Shown here: positions 26,556-35,455 of the stretch, in pieces
Position numbering within the stretch: position 1 is the first letter of the stretch
Layout of the letters: each line of letters begins with the position of its first letter
Source of the DNA: CAVWCQ01 sp963753545
GTDB lineage: Bacteria; Chloroflexota; Anaerolineae; Aggregatilineales; Aggregatilineaceae
Assembly (NCBI GenBank): GCA_963753545.1
Contig: CAVWCQ010000008.1
Location: 496,001-560,000, forward strand
Direction of reading: 5' to 3'
Length of the DNA: 64,000 nt
Position numbers and translations under genes: made by a program
Notes under the pieces: model-generated
Database searches by the model: none
What the model was told of the DNA's origin: nothing
The model's input: the letters and a program-made list of their open reading frames with translations, nothing else

Positions 26556-26987
26556 GTGCCGGCTCAAGCCTATTTTGTAACCGTGCGCGTTCTCTATCAG
26601 GACTGTGCATTGGGTGACATCAACGACGAGGCTGTCACCCTGAGCGGTATGGGGGATGCCGTCCTCAAAACATGGGAAGCGCTGCCAGCCTGCTTTCCGG
26701 GTGCAACCCCGGATGCCCTTGTGGTGATGCCCAATCACCTGCATGGGATCTTTGTGCTGCCTGTGCACGATGGCGCGCTCGAAACGGTCATGCGCGCCTT
26801 TAAGTCACTCTCCACGATTGCCTGCAATGCGTCGATGGGCCGCGCCGGGGGACGTTTCTGGCAGTCGGGCTACGACGCACAGCTCCTCGAAACCGACCAC
26901 GATCTGGAAGAGGCCCGCCGCTACATCGCCGCCGATCCCGCCCACTGGGCCGAGGATGTCGAAAACCCCGAATGCTGCACCGCGTAA
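26556..26987 (+). CDS. REP-associated tyrosine transposase (RAYT, Y1 family)
   Basis: About 143 residues. The HUH motif is in VVMPNHLHGIFVLP; the N-terminal AYFVTVRVLYQDCALGDI and the C-terminal FWQSGYDAQLLETDHDLEE, then RRYIAADPAHWAEDVENPE, are typical of RAYT/TnpA-REP proteins. The usual basic start (a HRRSIRL-type segment) is missing and no ATG is present; GTG 26556 has a GGGGAAGG site 7 bases upstream. RAYTs act on single-stranded REP hairpins. The repeats of the GxxExxY locus begin 13 bases after its stop, and GTAGGGGC hairpins are dispersed through the window. Confidence 0.85.
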   Translation: MPAQAYFVTVRVLYQDCALGDINDEAVTLSGMGDAVLKTWEALPACFPGATPDALVVMPNHLHGIFVLPVHDGALETVMRAFKSLSTIACNASMGRAGGRFWQSGYDAQLLETDHDLEEARRYIAADPAHWAEDVENPECCTA

Positions 26988-27260
26988 AAGCAAAAGAAAT
27001 TTCACCGCGGAGAGCGCGGAGAGCGCAGAGAAAAACAAGAGAAAAATGAGAGAAGAAATAAATCAGCTAGCAACAAGTATTATTGGCGCGGCGATTGAAG
27101 TCCAAAATAGATTTCACCGCGGAGAGCGCGGAGAGCGCAGAGAAAAACAAGAGAAAAATGAGAGAAGAAATAAATCAGCTAGCAACAAGCATCATTGGCG
27201 CGGCGATTGAAGTCCAAAATAGATTTCACCGCGGAGAGCGCAGAGAAAAACAAGAGAAAA

Positions 27261-27647
27261 ATGAGAGAAGAAATAAATCAGCTAGCAACAAGCATCATTG
27301 GCGCGGCGATTGAAGTCCATACGGCGCTCGGTCCCGGCCTGCTGGAATCGGCGTATGAAGCTTGTCTGGGCTATGAACTGATGGCGCGAGGACTTAGCGT
27401 TGAACAGCAAAAGCCGCTCCCGCTGGTTTATAAAGAGGTTCGGCTGGACTGCGGCTATCGCTTAGATCTGCTGGTTGAGCAGGCTGTGATCGTCGAGATC
27501 AAATCAGTTGATGCACTCGCGCCTATTCACTCCGCCCAATTGCTATCATACCTAAAACTGTCCGGCTGCCACCTGGGGCTGCTGATCAATTTTAATGTCG
27601 AGCGGCTCAAAAACGGCGGTATCCAGCGTATCGCTTACCATCTCTAA
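27261..27647 (+). CDS. GxxExxY protein (PD-(D/E)xK-like nuclease family)
   Basis: 128 residues. The name-giving motif is GPGLLESAYEACLGYEL (G-x-x-E-x-x-Y). The PD-(D/E)xK-like core is visible: LDCGYRLDLLVEQAVIVEIK, with Asp, Glu and Lys in the expected order, then QLLSYLKLSGCHLGLLINF. Complete in itself. ATG 27261 is the third of three identical starts (27046, 27158, 27261); only this one opens the full frame. Family function is not established to my knowledge, but the fold suggests a nuclease. Confidence 0.9.
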   Translation: MREEINQLATSIIGAAIEVHTALGPGLLESAYEACLGYELMARGLSVEQQKPLPLVYKEVRLDCGYRLDLLVEQAVIVEIKSVDALAPIHSAQLLSYLKLSGCHLGLLINFNVERLKNGGIQRIAYHL

Positions 27648-27756
27648 TCTTTTCTCTCTTTTGCTTTTCTCTGCGTTCTCCGCGCTCTCCGCGGTGAAAT
27701 CGGTTTTTGTTTTTCTCTTAATTTCCCCCCAGCCGCTGACACGGTTATATTGTATG

Positions 27757-27843
27757 TCCGGCTGCCGCCTGGGGCTGCTGATCAATTTTAATGTCGAGCG
27801 GCTCAAAAACGGTGGTATCCAGCGTATCGCTTACCATCTCTAA
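27757..27843 (+). pseudogene. Duplicated C-terminal fragment of the GxxExxY gene
   Basis: Encodes SGCRLGLLINFNVERLKNGG and the rest to the stop, near-identical to the last 28 codons of the intact gene (one His-to-Arg change plus a silent change). No start or promoter. Part of the tandem duplication 27559-27754 / 27755-27941. Confidence 0.85.
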
Positions 27844-27993
27844 TCTTTTCTCTCTTTTGCTTTTCTCTGCGTTCTCCGCGGTGAAATTGGTTTTTGTTTT
27901 TCTCTTAATTTCCCCCCAGCCGCCGACATGGTTATACTGTATACAGTCATATCGAATGCAAATGATTAGGCTCGAAGCGAAGGAGGGCAGATC

Positions 27994-28896
27994 ATGACTG
28001 CCACGAAATATCGCGTGCTTCGGTTCTTGCTCCTGGCTTTATGGCTGCTGCTGGCGCTGTTGGTAGTCGGCCCGGTCTTGGCGCAGGATGGAAGCGGCGG
28101 CAAAACGGATACTACGTTAGGCAACACGCAGGCCACCGATCCGCAAAACCTGGACGACGTCGCCGTGCGGCTGTCTCCTCTGCTGGTCGGCGCGGCGATG
28201 ATTGAGCGCATCCTTGAATTTATCTTTAACTGGGTGGAACGCGCCGTGCTGGATGCGACATCGACGCTGAACAATTTTGCGTCGGGCCTGACCGGGCTGG
28301 TGCAGGTTGATCTGCACAAGGCATGGGATGACCTGGACAAGGTTACGCACGCCATGTTGCAGCGGCAGGTGAGCGAAGAAGCGCCGGATAAGGGGGATCC
28401 CAACAGCCCGGATCCGGCGGACTGGCCGCTGGCGGTGCTGGAAGTGCGGCTGATCGATGCCAAGGCCAAACTCAACCAGACGCAGGATGTCGTCAAAAAG
28501 TCGCTGTCGTCACCACTCTACGTAGCGCGCAAAAAACTGGCCGCGTCGGTGATCAGCATCGTGTTCGGCATTGCCCTGGCGTTTACGGCGAGTCTGCGGG
28601 TCTTTGAGCCGTTGGGTGTGTCGGTGGGGAACTGGTTCGACGGCCCCTTCGATTTTCTGGACAAAATTCTAGCAGGCATGTTGATGGGCATGGGCACCGA
28701 TTGGGTGCACCAGGTGATCGGACTGCTGATCCAGGGCAAGGGCGCGCTGGGCCGGACCGCCGGGGGCCAGTATGATCCCGAACAGGTGCGGGCGTTGGCC
28801 TCGCTGGTTGTCCAGGAACAGCTTGCTAATCAGCGCGAGAAGCTGCGCGAAGATGTGCTGAATGAACTGCGCCCGCCCGATCTGACGCCGCATTGA
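27994..28896 (+). CDS. Hypothetical membrane protein upstream of M23 peptidase
   Basis: 300 residues. An N-terminal signal or first TM (FLLLALWLLLALLVVGPVLA), a second hydrophobic region about residues 60-80 (LSPLLVGAAMIERILEFIF), a central soluble helical region, and two helices about 185-205 and 225-250 (ASVISIVFGIALAFTASL; ILAGMLMGMGTDWVHQVIGL). The C-terminus is charged and helical. ATG 27994 has AAGGAGGGC upstream. The frame continues after the TGA at 28894 directly into the peptidase frame, so the two may be one protein. Family unrecognised. Confidence 0.75.
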   Translation: MTATKYRVLRFLLLALWLLLALLVVGPVLAQDGSGGKTDTTLGNTQATDPQNLDDVAVRLSPLLVGAAMIERILEFIFNWVERAVLDATSTLNNFASGLTGLVQVDLHKAWDDLDKVTHAMLQRQVSEEAPDKGDPNSPDPADWPLAVLEVRLIDAKAKLNQTQDVVKKSLSSPLYVARKKLAASVISIVFGIALAFTASLRVFEPLGVSVGNWFDGPFDFLDKILAGMLMGMGTDWVHQVIGLLIQGKGALGRTAGGQYDPEQVRALASLVVQEQLANQREKLREDVLNELRPPDLTPH

Positions 28897-28938
28897 AGAG
28901 AGGCGGCGGGAGATCTCGCTGACCGCGCGAAAGATGCG

Positions 28939-30354
28939 GTGGAAGGGATCTCAGGGTCGCCGGATATCGTTCCGCTGCAAGATGCTTCGGCAGTCGCAGC
29001 ACTGGCCGCGACTGCTGCCCTGTCAGCGCCCGCCCTCGCGGCGGTAACGGATGTTCCGTTCGCGGTGGATGCTGCTCCGCTGATCGAGGAGAGCGGGGAT
29101 GGCCTGATCGCGCTGCGCGATGTGCTGGTCGCGGTCCGGTCGGGCGGCGTCAATGTGCGCGCCGAACCGTCCAAAGACAGTGCCAAAGTGGGCAACCTGC
29201 GCGAAGGCGAGCAGGTGCAGGCTGTGGCGCTGATCTATGGCGAGGATTTGACGTGGCTGCAAATTCCCTGGCAGGGTGGCCGGGCCTGGATCGCGGCTGA
29301 ATTTACCGATTTTCCGCGCTCGACGGATTACGATCAGGCGGTTGATGAATGGTACGAGTTTGAGCCGGTACTGCGCTTCCGGCGGCACCTGATCCAGGAA
29401 CTACTCCGCGTGCGCGGCGCGACAAGTGATAAGCTGGAACAGGTCAACAGGCTGAGCGGCGACGCCCTGGCAAAGCTGGAAGACGCGCTGACTCGCCAGA
29501 CGATGCTGCCCGATTATGTGCAATTCTGGCAGTTGCAGGCGCACCTGGGCCTGCCCAACCCGTTCGACTATCTGCCCGTCCAGCCCATGCCGCCCGCGAC
29601 CATCACGGATATGGAATTTACCGGCTTCGGCCCCAATACATTCGCCTTCAACAACTGGCAGGTCTACTACGAGACGACGCGCGGCATGGACAACGGCGTC
29701 GATTATTTCGTGCCGGAAGGCTCGCCGCTGATCGCGGTGGCGGATGGCATGATCGTCGATTTCCGCTTCCTGGGTAACGCGGCGGAGCGATCCGTAGCGC
29801 TGCGGCCCTATCTGCCGGAGAAATACCGCAAGGCCGACGGCACGCGCATTCTGTCCAATATGGTTGTGGCCTATGGGCACCTGACCGGGGATCCAACCAG
29901 CGAATTGGTGCGCGTGGGTGACGAAGTGCGCGCCGGGCAGATCATCGGGACATCCGGCTGGCCCGTCTACCGCCGCGACGATGGCACGATTGGCGTTCAG
30001 ACCAACAACGCCCATCTGCACCTGGAAACGCACCTGATCAGGGATGGCGATCACACATTCGGCAGCCGGACGCCGTTTAACCCCATGCTGTTCTGGAGTC
30101 CTCGCCTGATCGCGTGGCAGGCGCGTCTTGCCACCAACCGCGGCACGCCGCCCTATCCCAGCGGTGGGCAGCCGTTCGGCAAGCTGGGGTTCTTCACCCT
30201 GGGCGCGTTCGCTTACGAGCCGAAGACACCCCGCGTCTGGGAATATGAACCCAGCAAAGAAGCGCTCTGGCCGCCGGGAGTTTATACCCTGGAAGCGGCG
30301 GTTAACTGGGTGCGCTCGTTTATGCCCTATCCGCTGGATGGATCGGGCGGATAA
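28939..30354 (+). CDS. SH3b-M23 metallopeptidase-like protein
   Basis: 471 residues from a GTG without a clear ribosome site. An SH3b domain (SGGVNVRAEPSKDSAKVGNL ... WLQIPWQGGRAWIAAEF) is followed by a helical linker and an M23/LytM domain: GMDNGVDYFVPEGSPLIAVA, MVVAYGHL, and the HxH motif in NNAHLHLETH. Such enzymes cut peptidoglycan cross-links outside the cell. This ORF has no signal peptide of its own and is in the same frame as the preceding membrane protein, separated only by TGA, so export would need the upstream part. Confidence 0.85.
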   Translation: MEGISGSPDIVPLQDASAVAALAATAALSAPALAAVTDVPFAVDAAPLIEESGDGLIALRDVLVAVRSGGVNVRAEPSKDSAKVGNLREGEQVQAVALIYGEDLTWLQIPWQGGRAWIAAEFTDFPRSTDYDQAVDEWYEFEPVLRFRRHLIQELLRVRGATSDKLEQVNRLSGDALAKLEDALTRQTMLPDYVQFWQLQAHLGLPNPFDYLPVQPMPPATITDMEFTGFGPNTFAFNNWQVYYETTRGMDNGVDYFVPEGSPLIAVADGMIVDFRFLGNAAERSVALRPYLPEKYRKADGTRILSNMVVAYGHLTGDPTSELVRVGDEVRAGQIIGTSGWPVYRRDDGTIGVQTNNAHLHLETHLIRDGDHTFGSRTPFNPMLFWSPRLIAWQARLATNRGTPPYPSGGQPFGKLGFFTLGAFAYEPKTPRVWEYEPSKEALWPPGVYTLEAAVNWVRSFMPYPLDGSGG

Positions 30355-30468
30355 GCCCCGCAAAAAAGGGGGGATTGGACATCCCTAAACGCATGTAAAC
30401 TAAGGGCAGGACGATCGTCCTGCCCTCCGTTTCCGGGGGCAATTGTTAACTGGTTTGAAAACACAGGA

Positions 30469-31674
30469 TTGATTATGTCGCACGCGACCCGGTCCACCAC
30501 GAACACACCGCCCCCGAATTTGCAGCGCGGTATCGATCTTTTGCAAGCCGGGCAGCGCGCCGAGGCTCTGATCTACCTGCGGCGGGCCGCGCTCAGCGAG
30601 CCGATGACCGCCGAGGGCTGGCTGTGGCTCGCCTCTGCGGCGGCAGATCGGCAGGAATATCGCGACTGCGTGGAACAGGCCCTCAAGATCGATCCGGAGC
30701 ACCCTATCGCCTTGCGTATGCGTGAATCGGTTGCTGTGCCGCGCCCGGTGATTGTCCCGCCCGCGCCCAAACGCACGGCGGATGGCTCGGAAGACCCCAC
30801 CCTGGAATTGACTCTCTTTGACGAGGAGCAAACCCTGCCCCGCGTCAAGACGGATGATCCGAGCCGCACGATGAAACCGCATCTGTCTTCAACTCACCGC
30901 ACCCGATCTAAGCGCCGCGTCCTGCTGCTGGGAGTCGCGAGTCTGGTGGTGATCGGATTGGCAGCGCTGTTGATCTGGCAGCGGGAGACCGTTCGGGGAT
31001 GGTTTGGATCGGATACAGAAGCCAGCCACGCCATAGCGTTCACCATCGGCAGTAATCCGGCGTACCGCTTCCGCGTGGATGTGCCGGAAAGCTGGATTCC
31101 GGCGGACCGCGATGATCCCTCCTGGCAGGAGCGGCGGAACCGTCTGGTAACGCAGTTCAGCGGCGGGGCGTGGGATGCGGTGGAGAGTTCGTTCAGCGCT
31201 GCCGCCCCCGATCCATCGTCAGGGGCTGTGCTGCCCAATGGGGCGCGCATCGTGGAGACGGATGCGAAAGCTTTACAGCATGACGGCGTGATCAGTACCC
31301 TCAGCCTTGTGGCGATATTGCCCCTGCCCGGTGATGACTTATCGGTGTGCGGGCAGATGCGCGATCTCAAGGCGCAGTTCGAGGTGGGCAGCGGTTACGA
31401 TCCGGTTCCGGACGGCACGATCATCGATTCAACCGTTGCCGCGCGCAAGGGGAAGGATAACTGCGTCTTTCTGCTGGATCGCCGCTACGATAATCTGGCG
31501 ATCTTCCCGGTGAATGCGGGCCAACCGCGCACGCTGCGGGTCCTGCTGCTGGCGATCCCCACCGGCGACGGTCGCGCCGCGCTGTGGATGCTCTCCATGC
31601 CCGACTCGACCTATAAAGATCACAAGCAGCGCGTGGATCGGATCATCAAGTCGCTGGCGATAGTCAGTTCATAA
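30469..31674 (+). CDS. TPR-like repeat, single-TM protein (paralogue of 62218-63520)
   Basis: 401 residues. Residues about 15-85 form a two-repeat TPR-like unit (LQRGIDLLQAGQRAEALIYL; GWLWLASAAADRQEYRDCVE), then a disordered acidic linker, a TM helix (VLLLGVASLVVIGLAALLIW), and an external domain of about 220 residues with VPESWIPADRDDPSWQERRN and a closing RVDRIIKSLAIV. The same architecture and wording recur in the gene at 62218. Function unknown; a cytoplasmic scaffold coupled to an external sensor-like domain is a guess. Confidence 0.75.
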   Translation: MIMSHATRSTTNTPPPNLQRGIDLLQAGQRAEALIYLRRAALSEPMTAEGWLWLASAAADRQEYRDCVEQALKIDPEHPIALRMRESVAVPRPVIVPPAPKRTADGSEDPTLELTLFDEEQTLPRVKTDDPSRTMKPHLSSTHRTRSKRRVLLLGVASLVVIGLAALLIWQRETVRGWFGSDTEASHAIAFTIGSNPAYRFRVDVPESWIPADRDDPSWQERRNRLVTQFSGGAWDAVESSFSAAAPDPSSGAVLPNGARIVETDAKALQHDGVISTLSLVAILPLPGDDLSVCGQMRDLKAQFEVGSGYDPVPDGTIIDSTVAARKGKDNCVFLLDRRYDNLAIFPVNAGQPRTLRVLLLAIPTGDGRAALWMLSMPDSTYKDHKQRVDRIIKSLAIVSS

Positions 31675-31704
31675 ATGAAACCCGGCAACATGGTTGTAGT
31701 GTAG

Positions 31705-32351
31705 ATGAAAATCCTATCCCTGAACTTTGTAAGCATCAAGAACTTTGAAGCAACCTATCTGACTAAGAATGGTGCGCAGACATTGCTCTGTGAGACCCGA
31801 ACCGACGCTGATGGGAAGCAAATCTTCTATACAGTTTTGGATGGGCGAGAAATTCGAGCAAAATCATTACACCATTTTATTGTGGAAAGCCCAGATTGCA
31901 TTTCAATATCAATTCGACATCGGTATCCTGGGTAATGTGGAACGGCGATCAAAAACCAGCAGAATTGCTAGAAGTGCTAACAAAAAATGATGCAGATAGT
32001 GTCCCCATTAACACTAAATTGAGCCTGATTGAGGATGGCAGAATTTTCACCACTGAAGAATGTGATACTCTATCCCAAGCGGTTAAGGAATTACATGACG
32101 TTGTTGGACCAAGTGTGACTTGGAGATTGAAGACATGTCATCATTGCATCTATGCTTGGCCTGCATTTCCATACGTCGTGTCTGATCGTGATGAATTGCG
32201 GTGTTATCGAGATGCACCAGAAGAAATGCTTACTGAAGTGCTGCAAAAACGCAAATTCGCGTCTGTTGATGCACTCCATTCAGGGCATTATTTTGTTGAT
32301 GCATTTCATACTTGTGCCGCTTGGAGATCATTTGGTGAATCCGTGAGCTAA
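31705..32351 (+). CDS. Hypothetical protein, low-GC (frameshifted)
   Basis: Two overlapping frames join near 31900-31915: the first gives MKILSLNFVSIKNFEATYLT, the second NSTSVSWVMWNGDQKPAELL and later TCHHCIYAWPAFPYVVSD. Together about 210 residues with no signal peptide or TM helix. AT-rich relative to neighbours and with a different codon bias, so probably acquired. I do not recognise the family. Confidence 0.5.
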
Positions 32352-32403
32352 TTCTGGATCATCAGGCTGCAATTGACGATAAGAAGGTAATCGGGGGAAA
32401 AGA

Positions 32404-34175
32404 ATGTTTAGCCAGATTATTTGTCACTTTGATCGTTTTGAGCCTCGCATTTTTGCCTGTCACCGATCACACATCCAGGGCCGCGCCGCGTCTGTCCGAG
32501 ATCACCCTGGCTCCCGGTGAATACTACTTTCGGATGGACGGCAGACAAAGTTTTATTTTCTCGCGGAATCTGGCTTCGTACTATCCCACTGATTATGTCA
32601 CCCTGCTGGATTGGTCCATGCGGGCGGGAACGAGTGTGATTCGCGTCGGGCTGGATAACAGCGGCTACGGCTACACCAACACCGGGGCCATCGATGAAGC
32701 CTGGGCGGCGCGCTGGGAAGCGGTTCTCGATCTGGCTGAGCAGAATGGCATTTACGTGCTGCCGTTTTTCGGCGGCTGGTTCAACTGGAACACGACGGGC
32801 TTTAATAACTGGGCGGATAATCCCCTGAACGCGGCGAACGGCGGCCCCGCCAGCGATCCGCTGGAGCTGTTCGTGGAAGGATCGCCTACCCAAACCGCGT
32901 GGTTGCAGTGGATATCGGCGGTGGTCACGCGCTGGCAGGATCGGCCCAATATCCTCGCCTGGGAATTGTACTCCGAGGTCAATTACACCAACGGAGTCTC
33001 GGAAGAGGCCGGAGTCGCGTTTGTGGAGCGAGCGGCGGCAGTCGTTCGCGCTGCCGATTCTCATGACAGGCCCACGACGGCATCCCTGGCAGATGTGGGC
33101 GAATGGCCCAGTTTTTACAACAGCGATGCCGTGCAGTTCATCAATTTCCACCCCTATCCGCCTTCGGGCAAGCTGGATACCTACGTTCTTCAGGAGGTCG
33201 CGCCGCTACCGGGCGACGTATCATAAGCCTGTGCTGATTGGGGAATCCGGCCTGAACGCGGCGGAGCCGAATACCGAGGAAGGCCGGGCGACAGTTGCAC
33301 AAAATGCGCACCGGGGGCTGGAACATGCCATCTGGGCGGAACTGGTCGCCGGGGCGATGAATGGGCGGGCGTTCTTCTGGGAAGACTCCTACGGCATCTA
33401 TTTCCCCGAACTGAGTTGGGACTATTTGAAGCAGTACCGGGATATCGAACTTCCGGCGGCGCGCTTCGTGTTGGGTGTCGATTTCGCGGGCTTCGAACCG
33501 CTGGAGTCAGTCGCATCGGCGCAGATTGTCGGGGCGGCGATTGGCACGGATCAGATGGTGATCGGCTGGTATCGTGATGCGGGCTGCGAGCCGCTGGACT
33601 GGAACCTGTTACCTGTCATTTCGGGGCAGAGTGTGACGATCATCGTGCCGGGTTCGGCGGCGGGCTGGAAAGTCGATTTTTATGATACCAAGACGGGCGT
33701 CGATATCATCGGATCGGCGGAAGTGATCCAACAGGGGAACAGCGTGACGATCCCGCTGCCCGACTTTAGCGACGATATCGCCTTCAAGCTGGTCCCTGGC
33801 GCAGCGGCGGCTGCACCACCAGCAGGCCCAACCACAACAAACTCTATCGCCGGGAACTGGACGGGCACCCTTACATCCGACACGAGCACTTTTTCAACTC
33901 CGCTTGAGTTGGCGATTCAGCCGGGCTGCGCGGTGGGATCGATCTGCGGGACGGTAACTACGCCCCAACTGCCCTGTGCTGGCAATCTGCTGCTGGCGTC
34001 GATCAACGGCGATGCCTTCGTGTTCACCGAGATGGATATGGCGGGCGCGTCATTCTGTGTGTCGGGCGGGCAGGAAACGCTGCAATTGCAAGCGGACGGG
34101 AGTCTGTCGTACCGCTACGCTTACACCGCGCCAGATGGGACGATCCTATCATCAAGCGGGATACTGGGGCGGTAG
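32404..34175 (+). CDS. Secreted glycoside hydrolase, GH5-like (frameshifted)
   Basis: A GGGGGA site precedes ATG 32404, but the signal peptide (LARLFVTLIVLSLAFLPV) lies in the next frame, so an indel sits within the first codons. The TIM-barrel shows IRVGLDNSGYGYTN, NGIYVLPFFGGWFNW, an acid/base Glu region NILAWELYSEVNYTNG, and the nucleophile-type Glu in HKPVLIGESGLN. A second frame change lies near 33195-33210. Residues after the barrel include Ig-like segments and a C-terminal beta domain (SIAGNWTGTLTSDTSTFSTP). Likely cuts a polysaccharide outside the cell; specificity unknown. Confidence 0.8.
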
Positions 34176-34177
34176 CG

Positions 34178-34357
34178 TTATTTGCCGCGTTCGATCAGCT
34201 TGCGGTTCTGGCTGTGACTGCGCATCAGGGCGATCACCAGCAGCAGGGCGATCACGCTGATCAGCACTGTCCCAACAGTATCTTCGGTGTTCACGAGGCT
34301 GATTTGCAGAACGCCGCCGCCAATGCTGATAGTGCGTTCCGGCTTTTCTTCCGCCAT
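34178..34357 (-). CDS. Small single-TM protein (59 aa)
   Basis: A short frame of 59 codons: MAEEKPERTISIGGGVLQIS, then a transmembrane helix (GTVLISVIALLLVIALM) and a basic tail (RSHSQNRKLIERGK). An AGGATC stretch lies about 9 bases before the ATG. It follows another small frame on the same strand (34412-34525), with a GTAGGGGC repeat between. Membrane topology (external N-terminus, basic cytoplasmic end) is inferred. Confidence 0.6.
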   Translation of the reverse strand: MAEEKPERTISIGGGVLQISLVNTEDTVGTVLISVIALLLVIALMRSHSQNRKLIERGK

Positions 34358-34411
34358 GTGCCTGATCCTTTCGCGGGTAGGGGCGTATGGTTGGTTATAC
34401 GCCTTCCTGCG

Positions 34412-34525
34412 TTAGTCTACCACGACCTCCCGCCGGATCAAATCGAGGATTTGCAGCGTGAGCAGGTTGCGCAGGGTCGCTTTTTCCTCACAAAGCAGTC
34501 GGAATATTTGTTCTAGCATTGCCAT
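34412..34525 (-). CDS. Small protein (37 aa) with strong ribosome site
   Basis: A 37-codon frame (MAMLEQIFRLLCEEKATLRN, then LLTLQILDLIRREVVVD) preceded by GAGGAGG at ideal spacing. Predicted amphipathic helix. It sits upstream of the 59-aa TM protein on the same strand. The ribosome site makes it a better candidate than its length suggests. Confidence 0.5.
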   Translation of the reverse strand: MAMLEQIFRLLCEEKATLRNLLTLQILDLIRREVVVD

Positions 34526-34617
34526 GCCTCCTCGCGGTAAACTGTGGTTATGCGCGATCCACGAAAGAAGGTAGTGAGCCATAGAATCTGATTGAAACGG
34601 GAAGACTGCGCCTGGAC

Positions 34618-35455
34618 GTGCTGCGCCAGTTAAGCGAAAAACCGCCGCTGTGGGAACCGGGTGAACCGCTCTTTTGGAACGATCCTCACATCTCTAAGGG
34701 CATGCTTGCCGCCCATCTCAGCCCAGATATCGATGCGGCAAGCCGCCGCCCCCAGACCATTGATCGTATCGTGGCCTGGCTGATCAGCGATCTGAAGCTC
34801 AAACCGGGCGACTATGTGCTCGATCTTGGCTGCGGGCCGGGACTTTACGCGGTGCGGCTGGCAGAACGGGGACTTGCTGCGTGTGGCCGGCGTCGATTAT
34901 TCACAGCGCTCCATCGATTATGCGCGGCAGGTTGCCGCCGATAAAAAACTGCCCATCGAGTACCGCTACCAGAACTATCTGACCCTGGACGATGGGCCGC
35001 AGTACGACGCGGCGCTGCTGATCTATGGCGACCTGTGCCCGCTGCCTCCGGCGTCACGGGCGAAGCTGTTGGCCAACGTCTACCGGGCGCTGAAGCCGGG
35101 CGGGCAGTTTGTGCTGGATGTCAGCACGCGGGTTCTGCGGGAAAAATACGGCCTCAAAAACGGTTGGTATGCCGCCGAGACGGGATTCTGGAAGTTAGGG
35201 CCGCATCTGGTGCTGGAACAGGGCTTCGACTATCCGGAAGAAGCGATCTACCTGGATCAATACACGGTTATTGAACCAGACGGGACAATCACCGTTTACC
35301 GCAACTGGTTCCAGGATTATACGCCGGAGACAATCACGGCGGAACTGGTTCAGGCTGGCTTCGAGGTGCGCGCCGTCTGGAACGACCTGGAAGGCACGCC
35401 TTACACGCCAGATACTGAGTGGATCGGGTTGGCGGCGCTGAAGGTGGGCGGGTGA
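34618..35455 (+). CDS. SAM-dependent methyltransferase (frameshifted)
   Basis: About 278 residues. SAM-binding motif I is DYVLDLGCGPGLYAVRLAE; motif II region VAGVDYSQRSIDYARQVA; motif III LLANVYRALKPGGQFVLDV. The frame changes near 34870 (after LAERG), where one base appears extra or missing. The stop TGA overlaps the next ATG (TGATG at 35453-35457), coupling it to the HhH DNA glycosylase. Substrate unknown. The start is a GTG and could be further upstream. Confidence 0.85.

Larger units (their letters stand above)
27000..27941 (+). mobile_element. GxxExxY gene flanked by inverted CCGCGGAGA repeats, with duplicated ends
   Basis: Three direct units begin at 27000, 27112 and 27224. Each has TTTCACCGCGGAGAGCGC, an A/G-rich leader, and the first 19 codons of the GxxExxY gene; only the third continues into the full gene. 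The first two copies end in CAAAATAGA and run into the next repeat. After the gene the same repeat is inverted (ending 27699, ...CCGCGGTGAAA). Then a second copy of the last 29 codons plus the inverted repeat and its flank follows (27755-27941, against 27559-27754). Copies differ by loss of one 9-bp GAGAGCGCG unit. Inverted ends around one gene look transposon-like. Confidence 0.7.
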
